From assembly GCF_014189855.1 (NCBI RefSeq), contig NZ_BJFN01000001.1, positions 868,001 to 932,000 on the forward strand: 64,000 nucleotides of DNA, read 5' to 3'. A model generated the notes under the pieces. It saw only the letters and a list, made by a program, of their open reading frames with translations, was not told the DNA's origin and did no database searches. Below are positions 63,196 through 64,000 of the stretch, one piece after another. The stretch's first letter is position 1; each line of letters opens with the position of its first letter. The position numbers were made by a program, and so were the translations under genes. Origin of the DNA: Buttiauxella sp. A111 (GTDB lineage: Bacteria > Pseudomonadota > Gammaproteobacteria > Enterobacterales > Enterobacteriaceae).

Positions 63196-64000
63196 TTAAC
63201 CGTCAATGCCTTTACTACGCAGGTAATCTTCATACCCACCGGTAAAGTCAATCACGCGCTCAGGCGTAATCTCAATCACACGCGTAGCCAGCGAGCTCAC
63301 AAATTCACGGTCATGAGAAACGAAGATCAACGTACCAGGGTACATTTCCAGCGCCATGTTCAGCGACTCGATAGATTCCATATCCAGGTGGTTTGTTGGT
63401 TCATCCATGACCAGAACGTTTGGACGCTCCATCATTAACTTACCAAACAACATACGGCCCTTTTCACCACCGGACAGCACCTTCGCAGGCTTTTTAATAT
63501 CGTCCTGGCTGAACAGCAAACGACCCAGGATGCTGCGCACCGCTTGCTCGTCGTCACCTTCTTGCATCCACTGGCTCATCCAGTCGAACACGGTCAGATT
63601 GTTTTCAAACTCGTACTCGTGATCCTGCGCGTAGTAACCGATCTGTACGTTCTCAGACCATTTCACCGTACCAGCATCTGGAGTATGTTCGCCCACCAAC
63701 GTTTTAAGCAGGGTAGATTTACCCACGCCGTTCGTCCCGAGGATAGCGAGTTTTTCACCCACTTCCAGCAGCATGTTGACGCCTTTGAACAGCGGGCCGT
63801 CATCAAAACCTTTCGCCAGCCCTTCAACTTCCAGAGCATTACGGAACAGTTTCTTGTCTTGCTCGAAGCGAATGAACGGGTTCTGACGGCTTGAAGCTTT
63901 CACTTCATCAAGCTTGATTTTATCAATCTGACGAGCACGAGAAGTTGCCTGGCGAGATTTCGATGCGTTGGCGCTAAAGCGGCTAACGAAGGATTGCAGG
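63196..64000 (-). CDS. ybiT: YbiT ABC-F family ATPase, C-terminal part (truncated by window edge)
   Basis: About 268 C-terminal residues are present and the frame continues off the right edge. The second ABC domain shows Walker [13 protein letters not shown], signature [14 protein letters not shown] and Walker [16 protein letters not shown]. The preceding linker ([19 protein letters not shown]) is the charged ABC-F arm. There are no membrane segments, in keeping with ABC-F ribosome-associated translation factors. Sequence and the position near moeB support ybiT, although E. coli ybiU-fsaA genes are absent here. Confidence 0.92.
   Translation of the reverse strand, partial: LQSFVSRFSANASKSRQATSRARQIDKIKLDEVKASSRQNPFIRFEQDKKLFRNALEVEGLAKGFDDGPLFKGVNMLLEVGEKLAILGTNGVGKSTLLKTLVGEHTPDAGTVKWSENVQIGYYAQDHEYEFENNLTVFDWMSQWMQEGDDEQAVRSILGRLLFSQDDIKKPAKVLSGGEKGRMLFGKLMMERPNVLVMDEPTNHLDMESIESLNMALEMYPGTLIFVSHDREFVSSLATRVIEITPERVIDFTGGYEDYLRSKGIDG

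Overview
The window is enterobacterial chromosome from a member of the Enterobacteriaceae that is not E. coli itself. Most genes are close relatives of E. coli genes, often at near-identical length and in familiar order: mrp-metG, yehS-btsR-btsS, mdfA-ybjG-deoR-dacC-gstB-yliI-bssR, rimO, gsiDCBA-iaaA, moeA-moeB and ybiT. Three ERIC elements and five clusters of a CCCTCACCCT.. hairpin repeat support this. The genus cannot be fixed from the sequence. Blocks that lie far apart in E. coli (metG/btsSR and mdfA..moeB) are joined here.

Layout. (1) 1-11750 is an accessory island flanked by 65-bp near-identical copies of a TPP (THI-box) riboswitch. The left copy is a complete minus-strand aptamer and the right copy lacks the 3' strand of stem P1. 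The island holds IS1595-, IS1-, IS903- and IS3-family remnants and one intact minus-strand operon of four genes joined by overlaps: a CHAT protease fused to a SIR2-like domain, an nSTAND-type NTPase with a transmembrane helix and WD40 propeller, a GHSFG alpha/beta hydrolase, and a second caspase-fold (C25/CHAT-like) peptidase. This is the best candidate for an undescribed system. It looks like an NTPase-gated conflict (anti-phage or programmed-death) cassette in which two cysteine proteases and a lipase-like enzyme are controlled by a STAND switch.
(2) 11750-18155: a frameshifted RidA-family gene ended by an ERIC element, a large MscS-family channel (DUF3772 type), a small secreted protein and a CstA-family transporter.
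(3) 18156-24482: a molybdenum hydroxylase cluster. A Tat-exported molybdopterin subunit, a 2Fe-2S subunit and a tri-heme cytochrome c form one operon; a MocA-like nucleotidyltransferase and an XdhC-like maturation factor are divergent.
(4) 24522-32190: yehS, a yefM-yoeB toxin-antitoxin pair, the BtsSR pyruvate-sensing two-component system, a GNAT acetyltransferase, mrp and metG.
(5) 32438-38915: a Crp-like/IprA-type regulator followed by two tandem autotransporters. Both autotransporter promoters carry the same palindrome at the same distance (37 nt) from an identical -10 box.
(6) 39005-58057: conserved housekeeping and envelope genes, glutathione import (gsi), isoaspartyl peptidase and molybdopterin biosynthesis (moeAB). 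A ~455-bp long-armed palindrome fills the rimO-gsiD gap.
(7) 58045-63097: a LacI regulator, an ExuT-like transporter and a GH31 glycosidase with mirrored operators, followed by the C-terminal part of ybiT, which runs off the right edge.

Most lines of work are metabolic and self-contained. Molybdenum cofactor synthesis (moeAB) and insertion (MocA/XdhC) serve the hydroxylase. BtsSR may control a pyruvate or peptide transporter of the CstA family. The LacI-MFS-GH31 unit looks like one inducible glycoside-utilisation operon.
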